DNA of 64,000 nt from a beta proteobacterium AAP51 (GCA_001295905.1 LJHT01000060.1:1-64000), one strand, 5' to 3'; positions 51,305-62,281 are shown, counted from the first letter of the stretch. The notes: generated by a model from the letters alone, not told the origin. Numbers and translations are program-made.

Positions 51305-52858
51305 TCAGCCTTGCCAGCGCGTCAGCAGCAGCGCCAGCAGCGCGCCGCCGATGAAACCCGTGCCGGCCCAGAGCAGCGTCTGCAGCAGCCGGTTGGTGCG
51401 GCGCTGCTCAGCCAGCAACGCGGCCAGCGTGGCCCCGCCAGAAGGATGCGCGGCGCGGCTGGCGGCCTGGTGCAAGAGGCGGGGCAGCTGCGGCAGCAGC
51501 TTGGCGTAGACCGGCGCTTCGCGCTCGAAGCGGCGCAGCAGGCCGCGCCAGCCCACCTGCTCGTTCATCCAGCGCTCGAGGAAAGGCTTGGCCGTGGTCC
51601 AGAGGTCGAGCTCGGGGTCGAGGTCGCGGCCCAGGCCTTCGATGTTCAGCAGCGTCTTCTGCAGCAGCACGAGCTGGGGCTGGATCTCGACGTTGAAGCG
51701 CCGCGAGGTCTGGAAAAGCCGCAGCAGCACCTGCCCGAGCGAGATCTCGCGCAGCGGCCGGTCGAACATGGGCTCGCAGACGGTGCGAATGGCGGCCTCC
51801 AGCGCGTCCACGCGCGTGCCGGCAGGCACCCAGCCGCTTTCGATGTGCAGCTCGGCCACGCGCTTGTAGTCGCGGCGGAAGAAGGCGATGAAGTTGTAGG
51901 CCAGGTATTCCTTGTCGGTGTCGGTGAGCGTGCCGACGATGCCGAAATCGAGCGCGATGTAGCGGCCGAAGGTCTGCGGGTCCAGGCTCACCTGGATGTT
52001 GCCGGGGTGCATGTCGGCGTGGAAAAAGCCGTCGCGGAAGACCTGCGTGAAGAAGATGGTGACGCCATCGCGCGCGAGCTTGCCGATGTCGACACCGGCC
52101 GCACGCAGGCGTTCGATCTGGCTGATGGGCACGCCCTTCATGCGTTCCATCACGATGACGCCGGCGGTGCACAGCTCCCACACCATGTAGGGCACCAGCA
52201 CCAGGTTCAGCCCGGCCATGTTGCTGCGCAGCTGGCTGGCGTTGGCGGCCTCGCGCACGAGGTCCAGCTCGTCGTGCAGGTGGCCGTCGAATTCGGCCAC
52301 CACCTCGCGCAGCTTCAGGCGCCGTGCGTCGTGCGACAGGCGCTCCACCCAGCGTGCCAGCAGGTGCAGCAGGGCCATGTCCTGGTCGATGACCCTCAGC
52401 ATGCCCGGGCGCAGCACCTTCACGGCCACCTCGCGGCCGTCCTTCAGCACCGCGAAGTGCACCTGCGCGATGGAAGCGCTGGCCACGGGTTCGGCCTCGA
52501 AACTGGCAAACACCTCTTCGATGCGGCGCGAGAAGGCCTTTTCCACCAGCGCGCGCGAGGCCGCGGCCGGGAAAGGCGGCACGCGGTCCTGCAGGCGCGC
52601 CAGTTCGTCGGCCACGTCCAGCGGGATGAGGTCGCGCCGGGTCGACAGCACCTGGCCGAACTTCACGAAGATGGGGCCCAGGCGCTCCAGGCCCTGGCGC
52701 AGGCGTTCGCCGCGCGGCGCGTCGAGCTTGCGGCCGATGGTGACGATGCGCACCAGCGCCCGCACCCAACGCTGGCGGAAGGCCGACAGCGCCACTTCGT
52801 CCAGGCCGAAACGCAGGACGGTGACCACGATGGTCACCAGGCGGCCGAACTGTCTCAT
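51305..52858 (-). CDS. ubiB: Ubiquinone biosynthesis kinase-like protein UbiB
   Basis: Atypical kinase/ATPase of 517 residues that supports ubiquinone synthesis at the inner membrane. The UbiB/ADCK signatures are present: [20 protein letters not shown] (KxGQ motif), the Ala-rich loop [29 protein letters not shown] catalytic loop and LDFGIVGTL metal motif. Two C-terminal membrane helices (about 480-512, [18 protein letters not shown]) anchor it. It follows ubiJ after 31 bases; the two act in the same pathway. Confidence 0.96.
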   Translation of the reverse strand: MRQFGRLVTIVVTVLRFGLDEVALSAFRQRWVRALVRIVTIGRKLDAPRGERLRQGLERLGPIFVKFGQVLSTRRDLIPLDVADELARLQDRVPPFPAAASRALVEKAFSRRIEEVFASFEAEPVASASIAQVHFAVLKDGREVAVKVLRPGMLRVIDQDMALLHLLARWVERLSHDARRLKLREVVAEFDGHLHDELDLVREAANASQLRSNMAGLNLVLVPYMVWELCTAGVIVMERMKGVPISQIERLRAAGVDIGKLARDGVTIFFTQVFRDGFFHADMHPGNIQVSLDPQTFGRYIALDFGIVGTLTDTDKEYLAYNFIAFFRRDYKRVAELHIESGWVPAGTRVDALEAAIRTVCEPMFDRPLREISLGQVLLRLFQTSRRFNVEIQPQLVLLQKTLLNIEGLGRDLDPELDLWTTAKPFLERWMNEQVGWRGLLRRFEREAPVYAKLLPQLPRLLHQAASRAAHPSGGATLAALLAEQRRTNRLLQTLLWAGTGFIGGALLALLLTRWQG

Positions 52859-52889
52859 CAGCGCCCCGCTCGGCGCGCGGGCTGGGGTT

Positions 52890-53420
52890 TCACGGCGCGC
52901 GCGAGCGCAGGCGCTCGCCCAGCTCGCTGGCGCCCTTCAGCCCCGCACGCAAGGCCGAGGCCAGCGCCGAGCCGACGCGGTGCAGCGTCTGCGCAGGGCC
53001 CGGGCCGAAAAAGCGTTCGAGGTCGGCGGCCACGTCCCAGCGCAGGTTCTGCAGCAGCCAGTTCACGTCGCCGGCCAATTGAGCGTCGCCATCGATCTGC
53101 ACCGCGGGCGGCGTGCCGGCCACCGCGCGGGCCACCAGCAGCGCGGGGTTGGAGGCGTCGATCTGCACGTGCAGATCGGGAGCCGGGGTGCCGTCCAGGC
53201 CGCACCACTCCAGCAGGCCCGCGGGCGTGACGCGCCAGGCCAGCGCCGGCGGCTGCGGCAGCAGCGAAGGCCAGCCGTTCAGCGCCAGCGACAGCGTGCG
53301 CCCGGCGTGCGGGCGCAGCCTTTGTGTGGCCACCGCTTCGGCGCCCAGCACGTGGTTGATGACGAGCGTCAGGCGCTCGGCGAGGGCGGGCGCAAACAGC
53401 GCTTGCAGACTGTGAAGCAT
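52890..53420 (-). CDS. ubiJ: Ubiquinone biosynthesis accessory factor UbiJ
   Basis: SCP2-domain lipid-binding protein of 176 residues that helps hold ubiquinone intermediates for the soluble Ubi complex. The start ([17 protein letters not shown]), the SCP2-like beta sheet ([21 protein letters not shown]) and the C-terminal coiled helix ([17 protein letters not shown]) match UbiJ. ubiE, which normally lies upstream, is not here; instead the gene is divergent from the EPS locus across 192 bases. Confidence 0.9.
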   Translation of the reverse strand: MLHSLQALFAPALAERLTLVINHVLGAEAVATQRLRPHAGRTLSLALNGWPSLLPQPPALAWRVTPAGLLEWCGLDGTPAPDLHVQIDASNPALLVARAVAGTPPAVQIDGDAQLAGDVNWLLQNLRWDVAADLERFFGPGPAQTLHRVGSALASALRAGLKGASELGERLRSRAP

Positions 53421-53612
53421 TGCGCGATTGTAGGCAGGGCCCCTTGTTCGCAGGGCTGCGCCCCCCGGCGGGCGGCCTGGGGAATTGGGCGAGAATGCCC
53501 CGCTCTGACGGAGGGCGCGCCGTGCTGCGGCCGCCGGGCCCTACATTTCCACGGGCCCGACCCTGGCGCCCAGCCAGGCGCCACCGCCCCGCCGCCTCCT
53601 TGCACGCCCCTG

Positions 53613-55007
53613 ATGTTCGAAGACCGAGGCTACAAAAGAACCTTCTACAGCGCACCCCAGTCGGTGACCTCGCTGGTGGCGGCGTTCCTCGAACCCACGA
53701 TCACCGTGCTGGTGTTCCTGTTCGTGTCGCACTGGTTCGAGATCCCCATCGGGCGTTCCGACCTCACGCTGTGCCTGCTGATCTTCGCCCTCACCTTCCC
53801 GGGCCGCAACCGCTTCTGGGACCGGCCGCTGAACACCGCGGTCGACATCGCCACCTCGTGGATCAGCCTGCTCTTCATCCTGGCGCTGTGCGGCTATGCC
53901 ACGCGCAGCCTGCAGCTCTTCGAGCCCGAAGTCATCCTGTGGTGGGGGCTCATCACGCCGGCGCTGCAGTGGCTGGCGTTTTTCATCGGCCGCCATGTGC
54001 TGCGCCGCGTGGCGGCCCGGCCCGAGAACCGGCGCACGGCCGTGGTGGTGGGGGCGGGCGCGCTAGGGGTGAAGGTGTCTCGCGCCTTCCAGGCCCGCGG
54101 TGACATCGGCCTGGCCTTCCTGGGCTACTTCGACGACCGCGCCGACGAGCGCGTGGACCCCGACGCGACGGGCCTGCGCCTGGGCAACCTGAAGCAGGTG
54201 GCGCCCTACATCCGCGAGCGCGGGGTGCACGAGGTCTACATCACGCTGCCACTGGGCAGCCAGCCGCGCATCGTGGCGCTGCTGGAAGAGGTGCAGGGCA
54301 CCACGGCCAGCGTGTTCTTCGTGCCCGATGTCTTCGGCATCAGCATCATCCAGGGCCGGCTGCAGGACATGAACGGCGTGCCCGTGGTGGGGCTGTGCGA
54401 AACGCCCTTCACCGGCACCAACCGGCTGGTGAAGCGCCTTTCGGACGTGGTGCTGGCCTCGCTGATCATGGTGCTGATCGCGCCGCTGCTGATGCTGATC
54501 GCCATCGGCGTGCGGCTCAGCTCACCGGGGCCGGCCATCTTCAAGCAGCGCCGCAACGGGCTGGATGGCGAGGAGATCATCGTCTACAAGTTCCGCAGCA
54601 TGCGCACGCAGGACGACGGCGCCGTGGTGCCGCAGGCCACCAAGGCCGACCCGCGCATCACCCCCTTCGGCGCCTTCCTGCGCCGCAGCTCGCTGGATGA
54701 ACTGCCGCAATTCATCAACGTGTTGCAAGGCCGCATGAGCATCGTCGGCCCGCGGCCGCATGCGGTGGCGCACAACGAGCAGTACCGCCAGCTCATCAAG
54801 GCCTACATGGTGCGCCACAAGGTGAAGCCGGGCATCACGGGCTGGGCCCAGATACACGGCCACCGCGGCGAGACCGACACCATCGAGAAGATGCAGGCAC
54901 GCGTGGAATACGATCTGGAATACCTGCGCAACTGGTCGCTGGGGCTCGACTTGCAGATCATCGCGCGCACCATCAAGTTGGTGTTTTTTGACCGCAACGC
55001 ATATTGA
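53613..55007 (+). CDS. EPS-priming polyprenyl glycosylphosphotransferase
   Basis: Membrane transferase of 464 residues that puts the first sugar-1-phosphate (probably glucose) on undecaprenyl phosphate and so starts the EPS repeat unit. Four N-terminal helices (about 15-135), a CoA-binding-like Rossmann part (VVVGAGALGVKVSRAF), a fifth helix (VLASLIMVLIAPLLMLIAIG) and the catalytic C-terminal domain (SPGPAIFKQRRNG, YKFRSMRTQ, LRRSSLDELPQF, MSIVGPRPHA). This is the WcaJ/PssY layout. The ATG at 53613 is the first in frame that fits family starts; no clear ribosome site precedes it. First gene of the EPS operon; its stop touches the next ATG. Confidence 0.94.
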   Translation: MFEDRGYKRTFYSAPQSVTSLVAAFLEPTITVLVFLFVSHWFEIPIGRSDLTLCLLIFALTFPGRNRFWDRPLNTAVDIATSWISLLFILALCGYATRSLQLFEPEVILWWGLITPALQWLAFFIGRHVLRRVAARPENRRTAVVVGAGALGVKVSRAFQARGDIGLAFLGYFDDRADERVDPDATGLRLGNLKQVAPYIRERGVHEVYITLPLGSQPRIVALLEEVQGTTASVFFVPDVFGISIIQGRLQDMNGVPVVGLCETPFTGTNRLVKRLSDVVLASLIMVLIAPLLMLIAIGVRLSSPGPAIFKQRRNGLDGEEIIVYKFRSMRTQDDGAVVPQATKADPRITPFGAFLRRSSLDELPQFINVLQGRMSIVGPRPHAVAHNEQYRQLIKAYMVRHKVKPGITGWAQIHGHRGETDTIEKMQARVEYDLEYLRNWSLGLDLQIIARTIKLVFFDRNAY

Positions 55008-56333
55008 ATGATGCCCCCAAGCTCGCTATCGCTCGCTACCCCCCGAGGGGGCCGTTCGCCTGCGGCCCGGCAGAGCCGGTTCCGCGGCTTCTTGCTTGGT
55101 CGCGTGGGCGCGATATTGCTGGCTGGCGGCGTTCTGCCCTGGTGCGCACTGGCCCAGTCCAGCCCTTACTTCGTTGGGGTGTCGCAGACCTTCGGGTCTG
55201 ACGACAACCTGCTGCGGCTGGGGGAGAACGATGTCGCGCCCGAGGGGTATGCGAAGGCGGACACGTTTTCCACCACCACGCTGCTGGCGGGCTTCAACCA
55301 GGGCATCGGGCGGCAGCGGGTGTTTGCGAACCTGTCGCTGCGCGACACGCGCTACAGCCGCAACGACATCTTCGACAACCAGGGCTACAGCCTGCGCAGC
55401 GGGCTGGAATGGGCCACGGTGGAACGCCTGTCGGGCGGCGTGAACCTCAGCGCCAGCCGCAACCTGCAGCGTTTCGGCTCTGCCGAGATCGGCTTCCTGC
55501 GCGAGAAGAACCTGGAAACCGTGCGTACGCTGAGCACGCGCGTGAGCCTGGGCTTGGTCACCGAGTACAGCCTCGAACTGAGCGGCGGGCGCACCGAGGT
55601 GAGCAACTCGCTGCAGCAGCCCGGCGTGCAGGCGCGCAACTTCACGCAGGACAACGCCAGCCTGGGCGTGCGCTGGAGCCCCAGCAGCTACACCTCGGTG
55701 GGCTTGTCGGTGGGCAGCACACGCGGGCGCTATCCGAAGTTCCGCGTCACGGCCGACGGCTTCCAGGCCGACCGCTTCAAGCGTGACGACGTCTCCGTCA
55801 GCGCCAACTACCGCCTCAGCGGCGCCAGCAGCTTCGACGCCCGCTTCAGCACCGGCAAGACCGTCTACGACCTGAACGAGCAGCGCAACTTCGACGGCGT
55901 CACCGGGCAGGTGGCCTGGATCTGGCAGCCGACCATCAAAACGGTATTCACCACCTCGCTCACGCGCGACACGGGGCAGGAGTCCTACGCCACCGCCATC
56001 TTCACGCTGCCTGCCATTGCCGACTACAGCCGCGACAACACCGCCGCGCGCATTGCGGCCGATTACAGCTTCTCGGCCAAGGTGGGCTTCACCGCCTCGG
56101 TGCTGTACTACCGCAACACCGTGGTGCGGACCATCGAGAACCCCTTCCTGCCGCTGGCGGCCGACGGGCGCGAGAAGGTCACGCAGCTCACCCTGGGCGC
56201 GCGCTGGACCCCGCTGCGCAGCACGCAGCTGGGCTGCGACCTCAACACGCAAGACCGCCGCGCCGAAGGGGCGCTGGTGGTGAACTTGCGCGGCACCCAG
56301 TTCAGCTGCTTCGGGCAGTTCACGCTGCAATGA
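55008..56333 (+). CDS. epsL: EpsL-type outer-membrane beta-barrel of EPS export
   Basis: Outer-membrane protein of 441 residues by the longest reading. After a hydrophobic signal-like segment (VGAILLAGGVLPWCALA, about 33-49) the protein is a repeated beta-strand pattern (FVGVSQTFGSDDNLLRLG, VFANLSLRDTRYSRNDI) that ends in an outer-membrane-like strand (FSCFGQFTLQ). It resembles the EpsL proteins of exosortase-associated EPS loci. The first 25 codons, from the ATGs at 55008/55011, lie in a hairpin repeat; the real start could instead be a TTG at 55092 or GTG at 55104, but no ribosome site decides. It is followed by galE with an ATGA overlap. Confidence 0.85.
   Translation: MMPPSSLSLATPRGGRSPAARQSRFRGFLLGRVGAILLAGGVLPWCALAQSSPYFVGVSQTFGSDDNLLRLGENDVAPEGYAKADTFSTTTLLAGFNQGIGRQRVFANLSLRDTRYSRNDIFDNQGYSLRSGLEWATVERLSGGVNLSASRNLQRFGSAEIGFLREKNLETVRTLSTRVSLGLVTEYSLELSGGRTEVSNSLQQPGVQARNFTQDNASLGVRWSPSSYTSVGLSVGSTRGRYPKFRVTADGFQADRFKRDDVSVSANYRLSGASSFDARFSTGKTVYDLNEQRNFDGVTGQVAWIWQPTIKTVFTTSLTRDTGQESYATAIFTLPAIADYSRDNTAARIAADYSFSAKVGFTASVLYYRNTVVRTIENPFLPLAADGREKVTQLTLGARWTPLRSTQLGCDLNTQDRRAEGALVVNLRGTQFSCFGQFTLQ
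55013..55084. repeat. Mosaic hairpin repeat, short form, inside the epsL N-terminus
   Basis: Shares its left end with 21136-21173 (two mismatches in the first 37 bases) and its right 22 bases exactly with 21258-21279, but lacks the two central hairpins. It overlaps the first 25 codons of the annotated epsL. Confidence 0.82.
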
Positions 56334-57349
56334 AACCCGCCATCCTGCTGACCGGTGCCACCGGCTACATCGGCTCGCACACCTGGCTGGCCTTGCTGGC
56401 CGCAGGCTTCGAGGTGGTGGGCGTGGACGACTTCTCCAACAGCGCGCCCGAGGTGCTGAACCGGCTGCAGGCCCTCTCGGGCCGCACCCCGGTGTTCGAG
56501 CGCCTCGACGTGTGTGATGCCGCCGCACTGGCCTCGCTGTTCCAGCGCCACCGTTTCCAGGCCACGGTGCACTTCGCCGCCTTCAAGGCCGTGGGTGAAT
56601 CAGCGCAGAAGCCGCTGGACTACTACGCCAACAACCTGGGCGGCCTGCTCAACGTGTGCCGCGTGATGCAGCAGCAGGGCGTGCACCGCTTCGTGTTCAG
56701 CAGCAGCGCCACGGTCTACGGCGACCCGGCCTCGCTGCCGATCACCGAGAACTTCCCGCTCAGCGCCACCAACCCCTACGGCCAGACCAAGCTGATCGGC
56801 GAAACCATCCTGCGCGACCTGGGCGCCGCCAACCCGGCCTGGCAAACCGGCTGCCTGCGCTACTTCAACCCCGTGGGCGCGCACGAAAGCGGCCATATCG
56901 GCGAAGACCCGCGCGGCACGCCCAACAACCTGATGCCCTACGTGGCGCAGGTGGCCGTGGGCCGGCGCCCATTCCTGCAGGTCTTCGGCAACGACTACCC
57001 CACGCCCGACGGCACCGGCGTGCGCGACTACATCCACGTCTGCGACCTCGCCGAGGGCCATGTGGCCGCGCTGCGCCGCCTGCTGGAGGCCCCGGGCTCC
57101 TTCACCGTGAACCTCGGCACGGGCCAGGGCTACAGCGTGCTGGATGTCGTGCAGGCCTATGCCGCTGCCAGCGGCCGCGAAGTACCCTACCAGGTGGTGC
57201 CGCGCCGCCCCGGCGACGTGGCCGCCTGCTACGCCGACCCCACGCTCGCGCGTGAGCTGCTGGGCTGGCAAGCCCGGCTCGACCTGACCCGCATGTGCGC
57301 CGACAGCTGGCGCTGGCAATCGATGAACCCGCAAGGATTTGCTGCATGA
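56330..57349 (+). CDS. galE: UDP-glucose 4-epimerase
   Basis: NAD-dependent epimerase of 339 residues that interconverts UDP-glucose and UDP-galactose, giving galactose units for the EPS. The nucleotide motif GATGYIGSH is at residues 8-16, the catalytic Ser in FSSSATVYG and the Tyr-x3-Lys in NPYGQTK. GEDPRGTPNNLMPYVAQVAVG and GTGVRDYIHVCDLAEGH are GalE hallmarks. Overlaps epsL and manC at both ends by four bases. Confidence 0.97.
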   Translation: MKPAILLTGATGYIGSHTWLALLAAGFEVVGVDDFSNSAPEVLNRLQALSGRTPVFERLDVCDAAALASLFQRHRFQATVHFAAFKAVGESAQKPLDYYANNLGGLLNVCRVMQQQGVHRFVFSSSATVYGDPASLPITENFPLSATNPYGQTKLIGETILRDLGAANPAWQTGCLRYFNPVGAHESGHIGEDPRGTPNNLMPYVAQVAVGRRPFLQVFGNDYPTPDGTGVRDYIHVCDLAEGHVAALRRLLEAPGSFTVNLGTGQGYSVLDVVQAYAAASGREVPYQVVPRRPGDVAACYADPTLARELLGWQARLDLTRMCADSWRWQSMNPQGFAA

Positions 57350-58788
57350 AGAAGATCGCCGTTCAACCGGTGGTGATGGCTGGTGGTTCGGGCACGCGGC
57401 TGTGGCCGCTGTCACGCGCCGGCTTCCCGAAACAGTTCCTGGTGCTGTCAGGCAACACCAGCCTCTTCCAGCAGGCCGTCTCGCGGCTGGAAGGCCTGGC
57501 CGATGCGCAGCTGGACGTGGCCGCCCCCGTGGTGGTGGGCAACGAAGAACACCGCTTCCTGGTGCTGGACCAGCTGCGTGAACTGAAGGCCGAGCCCACC
57601 GCGGTGGTGCTGGAACCCGCCGGCCGCAACACCGCGCCCGCCGTGACGCTGGCCGCCTTGCAGGCCCTGGAAGGTGGCCTAGACCCTGTGCTGGTGGTGG
57701 CCTCGGCCGACCAGACCGTGACCGACGGCGCGGCCTACACCGCCGCCTTGCGCAGCGCCGTGGCCATGGCGGCCGAAGGCGCCATCACGGTGCTGGGCAT
57801 CACGCCCGACCGGCCTGAAACCGGCTATGGCTACATCCGCGCTGAATCACAAGCGGGTGGCGCGAAGGTGGCCCAGTTCGTCGAGAAGCCCGACCTGGCC
57901 ACCGCCGAGAAGTACGTCGCCAGCGGCGCCTACTTCTGGAACGCCGGCATGTTCGTGCTGAAGGCCTCGGTGTGGATGGCGGCGCTGGACAAGTTCCGCC
58001 CCGACATCGCCAGCGCCTGCCGCGCCGCCTGGGCCGTGCGCAGCAGCGACGCCAAGTTCGTGCGCCCGGGCAAGGCCGAGTTCCTGGCCGTGCCGAGCGA
58101 GTCGGTCGACTACGCGGTGATGGAGAAGTGCCCCGGCGTGCTGGACATCCGCATGCAGGCGCTGGACGCGGGCTGGAACGACCTGGGCGCCTGGGAAGCC
58201 GTGTGGCAGGTGGCCCCCAAGGACGCGCAAGGCAACGCCAGCGTGGGCGATGCCATCGTCAAGGACTCCAGCAACACCCTGGTGCACGCGACCAGCCGGC
58301 TCGTCAGCCTGGTAGGGCTGCAGGACGTGATCGTGGTGGAGACGCCCGATGCCGTGCTGGTGGCCGACCGCGCGCGCAGCCAGGAGGTCAAGCAGATCGT
58401 CAACCAGCTCGGCGCTGAGCAGCGCGGCGAGCAGGTGCTGCACCGTAAGGTGCACCGTCCCTGGGGCTGGTACGACAGCATCGACCACGGCCCCCGCCAC
58501 CAAGTGAAGCGCATCATGGTCAAGCCAGGCGCTTCGCTCAGCCTGCAGATGCACCACCACCGCGCCGAACACTGGATCGTTGTCAGCGGCACCGCCGAGG
58601 TGACCAACGGCGACAAGGTCATCATGCTCACCGAGAACCAGAGCACCTACATCCCGCTCGGCCAGACCCACCGCCTGGCCAACCCGGGCAAGGTGCCGCT
58701 GGAGATCATCGAGGTGCAGAGCGGCAGCTATCTCGGCGAAGACGACATCGTGCGCTTCGAAGACACGTATGGAAGGGTGGCGAAGTGA
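57346..58788 (+). CDS. manC: Mannose-1-phosphate guanylyltransferase / mannose-6-phosphate isomerase
   Basis: Bifunctional enzyme of 480 residues that makes GDP-mannose. The N-terminal nucleotidyltransferase has the signature [21 protein letters not shown] (reported as [12 protein letters not shown]) and [14 protein letters not shown]; the C-terminal cupin isomerase (about 345-470) has [10 protein letters not shown] and the metal-binding [16 protein letters not shown]. Both activities look intact. GDP-mannose feeds mannose residues and also the Gmd step encoded at 62891. The ATG at 57346 overlaps the galE stop. Confidence 0.96.
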   Translation: MKKIAVQPVVMAGGSGTRLWPLSRAGFPKQFLVLSGNTSLFQQAVSRLEGLADAQLDVAAPVVVGNEEHRFLVLDQLRELKAEPTAVVLEPAGRNTAPAVTLAALQALEGGLDPVLVVASADQTVTDGAAYTAALRSAVAMAAEGAITVLGITPDRPETGYGYIRAESQAGGAKVAQFVEKPDLATAEKYVASGAYFWNAGMFVLKASVWMAALDKFRPDIASACRAAWAVRSSDAKFVRPGKAEFLAVPSESVDYAVMEKCPGVLDIRMQALDAGWNDLGAWEAVWQVAPKDAQGNASVGDAIVKDSSNTLVHATSRLVSLVGLQDVIVVETPDAVLVADRARSQEVKQIVNQLGAEQRGEQVLHRKVHRPWGWYDSIDHGPRHQVKRIMVKPGASLSLQMHHHRAEHWIVVSGTAEVTNGDKVIMLTENQSTYIPLGQTHRLANPGKVPLEIIEVQSGSYLGEDDIVRFEDTYGRVAK

Positions 58789-59846
58789 GCATCCTCGTCA
58801 CTGGCGGCGCCGGTTTCATCGGCAGCAACTTCGTGCTCGACTGGCTGGCCCAGAGTGACGAGCGCGTCGTCAACCTGGACGCCCTCACCTACGCCGGCAA
58901 CCTGCAGAACCTGGCTTCGCTGCAAGGCGATGCGCGGCACGTGTTCATGCGTGGGGACATCACCGACCGCGCGCTGGTCGACCGCCTGCTGGCCGAACAC
59001 CGCCCGCGGGCCATCGTGCACTTCGCGGCCGAGAGCCACGTCGACCGCAGCATCCACGGCCCGGGTGCCTTCATGAAGACCAACGTCGACGGCACCTTCA
59101 CCCTGCTGGAGGCCGCGCGCGCGCACTGGAACACGCTGCAGGGCGACGAGAAGGCGGCCTGGCGCTTCCACCACGTCAGCACCGACGAGGTCTACGGCAG
59201 CCTGGCGCCCGGCGCGCCGGCCTTCACCGAAACCCACCCCTACGAGCCCAACAGCCCCTACAGCGCCAGCAAGGCCGCCAGCGACCACCTGGTGCGCGCC
59301 TGGCACCACACCTACGGCCTGCCGGTGCTCACCACCAACTGCAGCAACAACTACGGGCCTTTCCATTTCCCGGAGAAGCTGATCCCGCTGATGATCGTCA
59401 ACGCCCTGGCCGGCAAGCCGCTGCCGGTGTACGGCGACGGCCAGCAGATCCGCGACTGGCTCTATGTGGGCGACCACTGCAGCGCCATCCGCGCGGTGCT
59501 GGCGGGCGGCCGTGTCGGCGAGGTCTACAACATCGGCGGCTGGAACGAGCAGGCCAACATCGACATCGTGAACATCGTCTGCGGCCTGCTCGACGAACTG
59601 CGCCCCGACCCCGCCGGCCCCTACGCGCGCCTCATCACCTACGTGAAAGACCGCCCCGGCCACGACCGCCGTTATGCCATCGACGCGCGCAAGATCGAGC
59701 GCGAACTGGGCTGGCGCCCCGCCGAGACCTTCGGCACCGGCATCCGCAAGACCGTGCGCTGGTACCTCGAGCACGCCGACTGGGTGGCCAATGTGCAGAG
59801 CGGCGGCTACCGCGATTGGCTGTCAAAGAACTACGCGGCGCGTTGA
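58785..59846 (+). CDS. rfbB: dTDP-glucose 4,6-dehydratase
   Basis: Second step of dTDP-L-rhamnose synthesis; 353 residues. NAD motif [10 protein letters not shown], the catalytic HVSTDEVYG (Thr-Asp-Glu) and YSASKAASD (Tyr-x3-Lys) are present, as are [18 protein letters not shown] and the [16 protein letters not shown] substrate segment. The start is GTG at 58785, overlapping the manC stop (GTGA). It begins the rfbBDAC set, whose products act in order RfbA-RfbB-RfbC-RfbD. Confidence 0.97.
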   Translation: MSILVTGGAGFIGSNFVLDWLAQSDERVVNLDALTYAGNLQNLASLQGDARHVFMRGDITDRALVDRLLAEHRPRAIVHFAAESHVDRSIHGPGAFMKTNVDGTFTLLEAARAHWNTLQGDEKAAWRFHHVSTDEVYGSLAPGAPAFTETHPYEPNSPYSASKAASDHLVRAWHHTYGLPVLTTNCSNNYGPFHFPEKLIPLMIVNALAGKPLPVYGDGQQIRDWLYVGDHCSAIRAVLAGGRVGEVYNIGGWNEQANIDIVNIVCGLLDELRPDPAGPYARLITYVKDRPGHDRRYAIDARKIERELGWRPAETFGTGIRKTVRWYLEHADWVANVQSGGYRDWLSKNYAAR

Positions 59847-59860
59847 GCCTTGGGCACCGC

Positions 59861-60760
59861 ATGAAGATTCTGCTGCTGGGCAAGAACGGCCAGGTCGGTT
59901 GGGAGCTGCAGCGCTCGCTGGCCCCGCTGGGCGAGGTGGTGGCCTGCGATTTCGACAGCCCCGGTTCACTGAAGGCCGACTTCTCCCAGCCCGAAAGCCT
60001 GCGCGCGCTGGTGCGCAGCGTGCAGCCGCAGATCATCGTGAACGCGGCGGCGCACACGGCGGTGGACAAGGCCGAGAGCGAGCCCGACTTCGCGCGCGCG
60101 CTCAACGCCACCGCGCCCGGCGTGGTGGCCGAAGAAGCCGCGGCCCTGGGCGCCACGCTGGTGCACTACAGCACCGACTATGTCTTCGACGGCAGCGGCA
60201 AAGAGCCGCGTGACGAAGACGCGCCCACCGCGCCGCTCAGCGTCTACGGCCGCACCAAGCTGGAAGGCGAAGAGCGGGTGCGCGGCAGCGGCTGCACCCA
60301 CCTCATCCTGCGCACGAGCTGGGTCTATGCGGCGCGCGGTGGCAACTTCGCGCGCACCATGCTGCGCTTGGCGGCCGAGCGCGAGAGCCTGAACGTCATC
60401 GACGACCAGATCGGGGCGCCCACTGGGGCCGACCTGCTGGCCGACATCACCGCCCTGGCCCTGCAGCGGCTGCAGCTGCAGCCGCAGTTGGGCGGCACCT
60501 ACCACTGCGTGGCGGGCGGCGAAACCAGCTGGCACGGGTACGCCCGGCACGTCATCGCCTGGGCCCACGCGCATGGGCAGGCGCTGAAGACCAGGCCCGA
60601 GGCCGTGCACGCCATCCCCACCAGCGCCTACCCCACGCCGGCGCAGCGGCCGCTGAATTCGCGCCTGTCCACGGCCAAGCTGCAGGCCGCCTTCGGGCTG
60701 CGGCTGCCGCATTGGCAGGCGGGCGTGGAACGCATGCTGACCGAGATCACCGGCCGCTGA
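59861..60760 (+). CDS. rfbD: dTDP-4-dehydrorhamnose reductase
   Basis: Final step of dTDP-L-rhamnose synthesis; 299 residues. NADPH motif [11 protein letters not shown] near residues 7-17, the [13 protein letters not shown] segment, [10 protein letters not shown] and catalytic Tyr-x3-Lys in YGRTKLEGE are typical. The ATG at 59861 starts [13 protein letters not shown]; a possible ATG at 59816 lies within rfbB. 14 bases after rfbB. Confidence 0.97.
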   Translation: MKILLLGKNGQVGWELQRSLAPLGEVVACDFDSPGSLKADFSQPESLRALVRSVQPQIIVNAAAHTAVDKAESEPDFARALNATAPGVVAEEAAALGATLVHYSTDYVFDGSGKEPRDEDAPTAPLSVYGRTKLEGEERVRGSGCTHLILRTSWVYAARGGNFARTMLRLAAERESLNVIDDQIGAPTGADLLADITALALQRLQLQPQLGGTYHCVAGGETSWHGYARHVIAWAHAHGQALKTRPEAVHAIPTSAYPTPAQRPLNSRLSTAKLQAAFGLRLPHWQAGVERMLTEITGR

Positions 60761-60818
60761 GCCGGGCCCTGCCGCTGGCGCTGCAGCACGCACCGCCCGG
60801 CACTTCCGAGGAGACTTC

Positions 60819-61700
60819 ATGCAACGCAAAGGCATCATCCTGGCCGGCGGCTCCGGCACCCGGCTGCACCCGGCCACGCTGGCCATCAGCAAGCAGCTGC
60901 TGCCGGTGTACGACAAGCCCATGGTGTACTACCCGCTCAGCACGCTGATGCTGGCCGGCATGCGCGAGGTGCTGGTCATCAGCACGCCGCAAGACACCCC
61001 GCGCTTCCAGGCCCTGCTGGGCGATGGCAGCAAGTGGGGCATGCAGCTGAGCTACTGCGTGCAGCCCAGCCCCGACGGCCTGGCGCAGGCCTTCATCCTG
61101 GGCAAGCAGTTCGTGGGCGGCGCGCCCAGCGCGCTGGTGCTGGGCGACAACATCTACTACGGCCACGACTTCGCCGCGCTGCTGGCCCGTGCCCAGGCGC
61201 GCACGAGTGGCGCCACCGTCTTCGCCTACCACGTGCACGACCCCGAGCGTTACGGCGTGGTGGAGTTCGATGCGAACAAGCGCGCGCTCAGCATCGAAGA
61301 AAAGCCCAAGGCGCCCAAGAGCAACTACGCCGTCACGGGCCTGTACTTCTATGACGAGCAGGTGTGCGACATCGCCGCATCCATCAAGCCCAGCGCGCGC
61401 GGCGAGCTGGAAATCACCACCGTCAATGAACGCTATCTGCAGCAGAACCAGCTCGACGTAGAGATCATGGGCCGCGGCTACGCCTGGCTGGACACGGGCA
61501 CGCACGACAGCCTGATGGAAGCCGGCCAGTTCATCGCCACGCTGGAAAAGCGCCAGGGCCTGAAGGTGGCCTGCCCGGAAGAGATTGCCTACCGCGCAGG
61601 CTGGATCAACGCCGCGCAGATGGAAGCGCTGGCCGCGCCCATGCTGAAGAACAGCTACGGCCAGTACCTCATGCAGGTGCTGCGCGAGAAGGCCTTCTGA
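60819..61700 (+). CDS. rfbA: Glucose-1-phosphate thymidylyltransferase
   Basis: First step of dTDP-L-rhamnose synthesis, making dTDP-glucose; 293 residues. Signature [20 protein letters not shown] near residues 8-27, [11 protein letters not shown] and [20 protein letters not shown] are complete. GAGGAG lies shortly before the ATG at 60819. Located 58 bases after rfbD. Confidence 0.97.
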   Translation: MQRKGIILAGGSGTRLHPATLAISKQLLPVYDKPMVYYPLSTLMLAGMREVLVISTPQDTPRFQALLGDGSKWGMQLSYCVQPSPDGLAQAFILGKQFVGGAPSALVLGDNIYYGHDFAALLARAQARTSGATVFAYHVHDPERYGVVEFDANKRALSIEEKPKAPKSNYAVTGLYFYDEQVCDIAASIKPSARGELEITTVNERYLQQNQLDVEIMGRGYAWLDTGTHDSLMEAGQFIATLEKRQGLKVACPEEIAYRAGWINAAQMEALAAPMLKNSYGQYLMQVLREKAF

Positions 61701-61702
61701 GC

Positions 61703-62281
61703 ATGAAGCTGCTGCCCACCGATTTGCCCGGCGTGGTGATCGTCGAGCCCGCCGTCTTCGGCGACGAACGCGGCTGGTTCTACGAGAGCTTCAACGAACC
61801 GCGTTTCCACGCCGCGCTGGCCGGCCTGGGCCTGCCGGCACCGCGCGCCTTCGTGCAAGACAACCATTCATGCAGCCGCGCCGGCGTGCTGCGCGGGCTG
61901 CACTACCAGCTGCCGCCGCATGCCCAGGGCAAGCTGGTGCGCGTGGTGAAGGGCGCGGCCTTCGACGTGGCGGTGGACATCCGCGCCGGCTCCCCCAGCT
62001 TCGGCCGCTGGACGGGCGTGCGGCTGGACGCCGAGAACCGGCGCCAGCTCTGGGTGCCCGAGGGTTTTGCGCACGGCTTCCTGGCGCTGGAAGACGACAC
62101 GCACTTCCTCTACAAGACCACCGATGTCTACGCGAAGGACTGCGAGCGCAGCATCCGCTGGGACGACCCGGCCATCGGCATCCAATGGCCGCTGCCAGCG
62201 GGCTGCACGGTGCCCTCGCTGGCGCCCAAGGACGCCGCCGCGGTGCTGCTGGCGCAGGCCGACCTGCCGCCGCTGCGCTGA
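61703..62281 (+). CDS. rfbC: dTDP-4-dehydrorhamnose 3,5-epimerase
   Basis: Cupin epimerase of 192 residues, third step of dTDP-L-rhamnose synthesis. Conserved ERGWFYESFNEPRF, the catalytic His in RGLHYQLPPHAQGKLV, the Asp in FDVAVDIRAGSPSFGRW, and PEGFAHGFLALED are present. It starts two bases after the rfbA stop and ends the first EPS transcription unit, with a bidirectional terminator 34 bases downstream. Confidence 0.97.
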   Translation: MKLLPTDLPGVVIVEPAVFGDERGWFYESFNEPRFHAALAGLGLPAPRAFVQDNHSCSRAGVLRGLHYQLPPHAQGKLVRVVKGAAFDVAVDIRAGSPSFGRWTGVRLDAENRRQLWVPEGFAHGFLALEDDTHFLYKTTDVYAKDCERSIRWDDPAIGIQWPLPAGCTVPSLAPKDAAAVLLAQADLPPLR

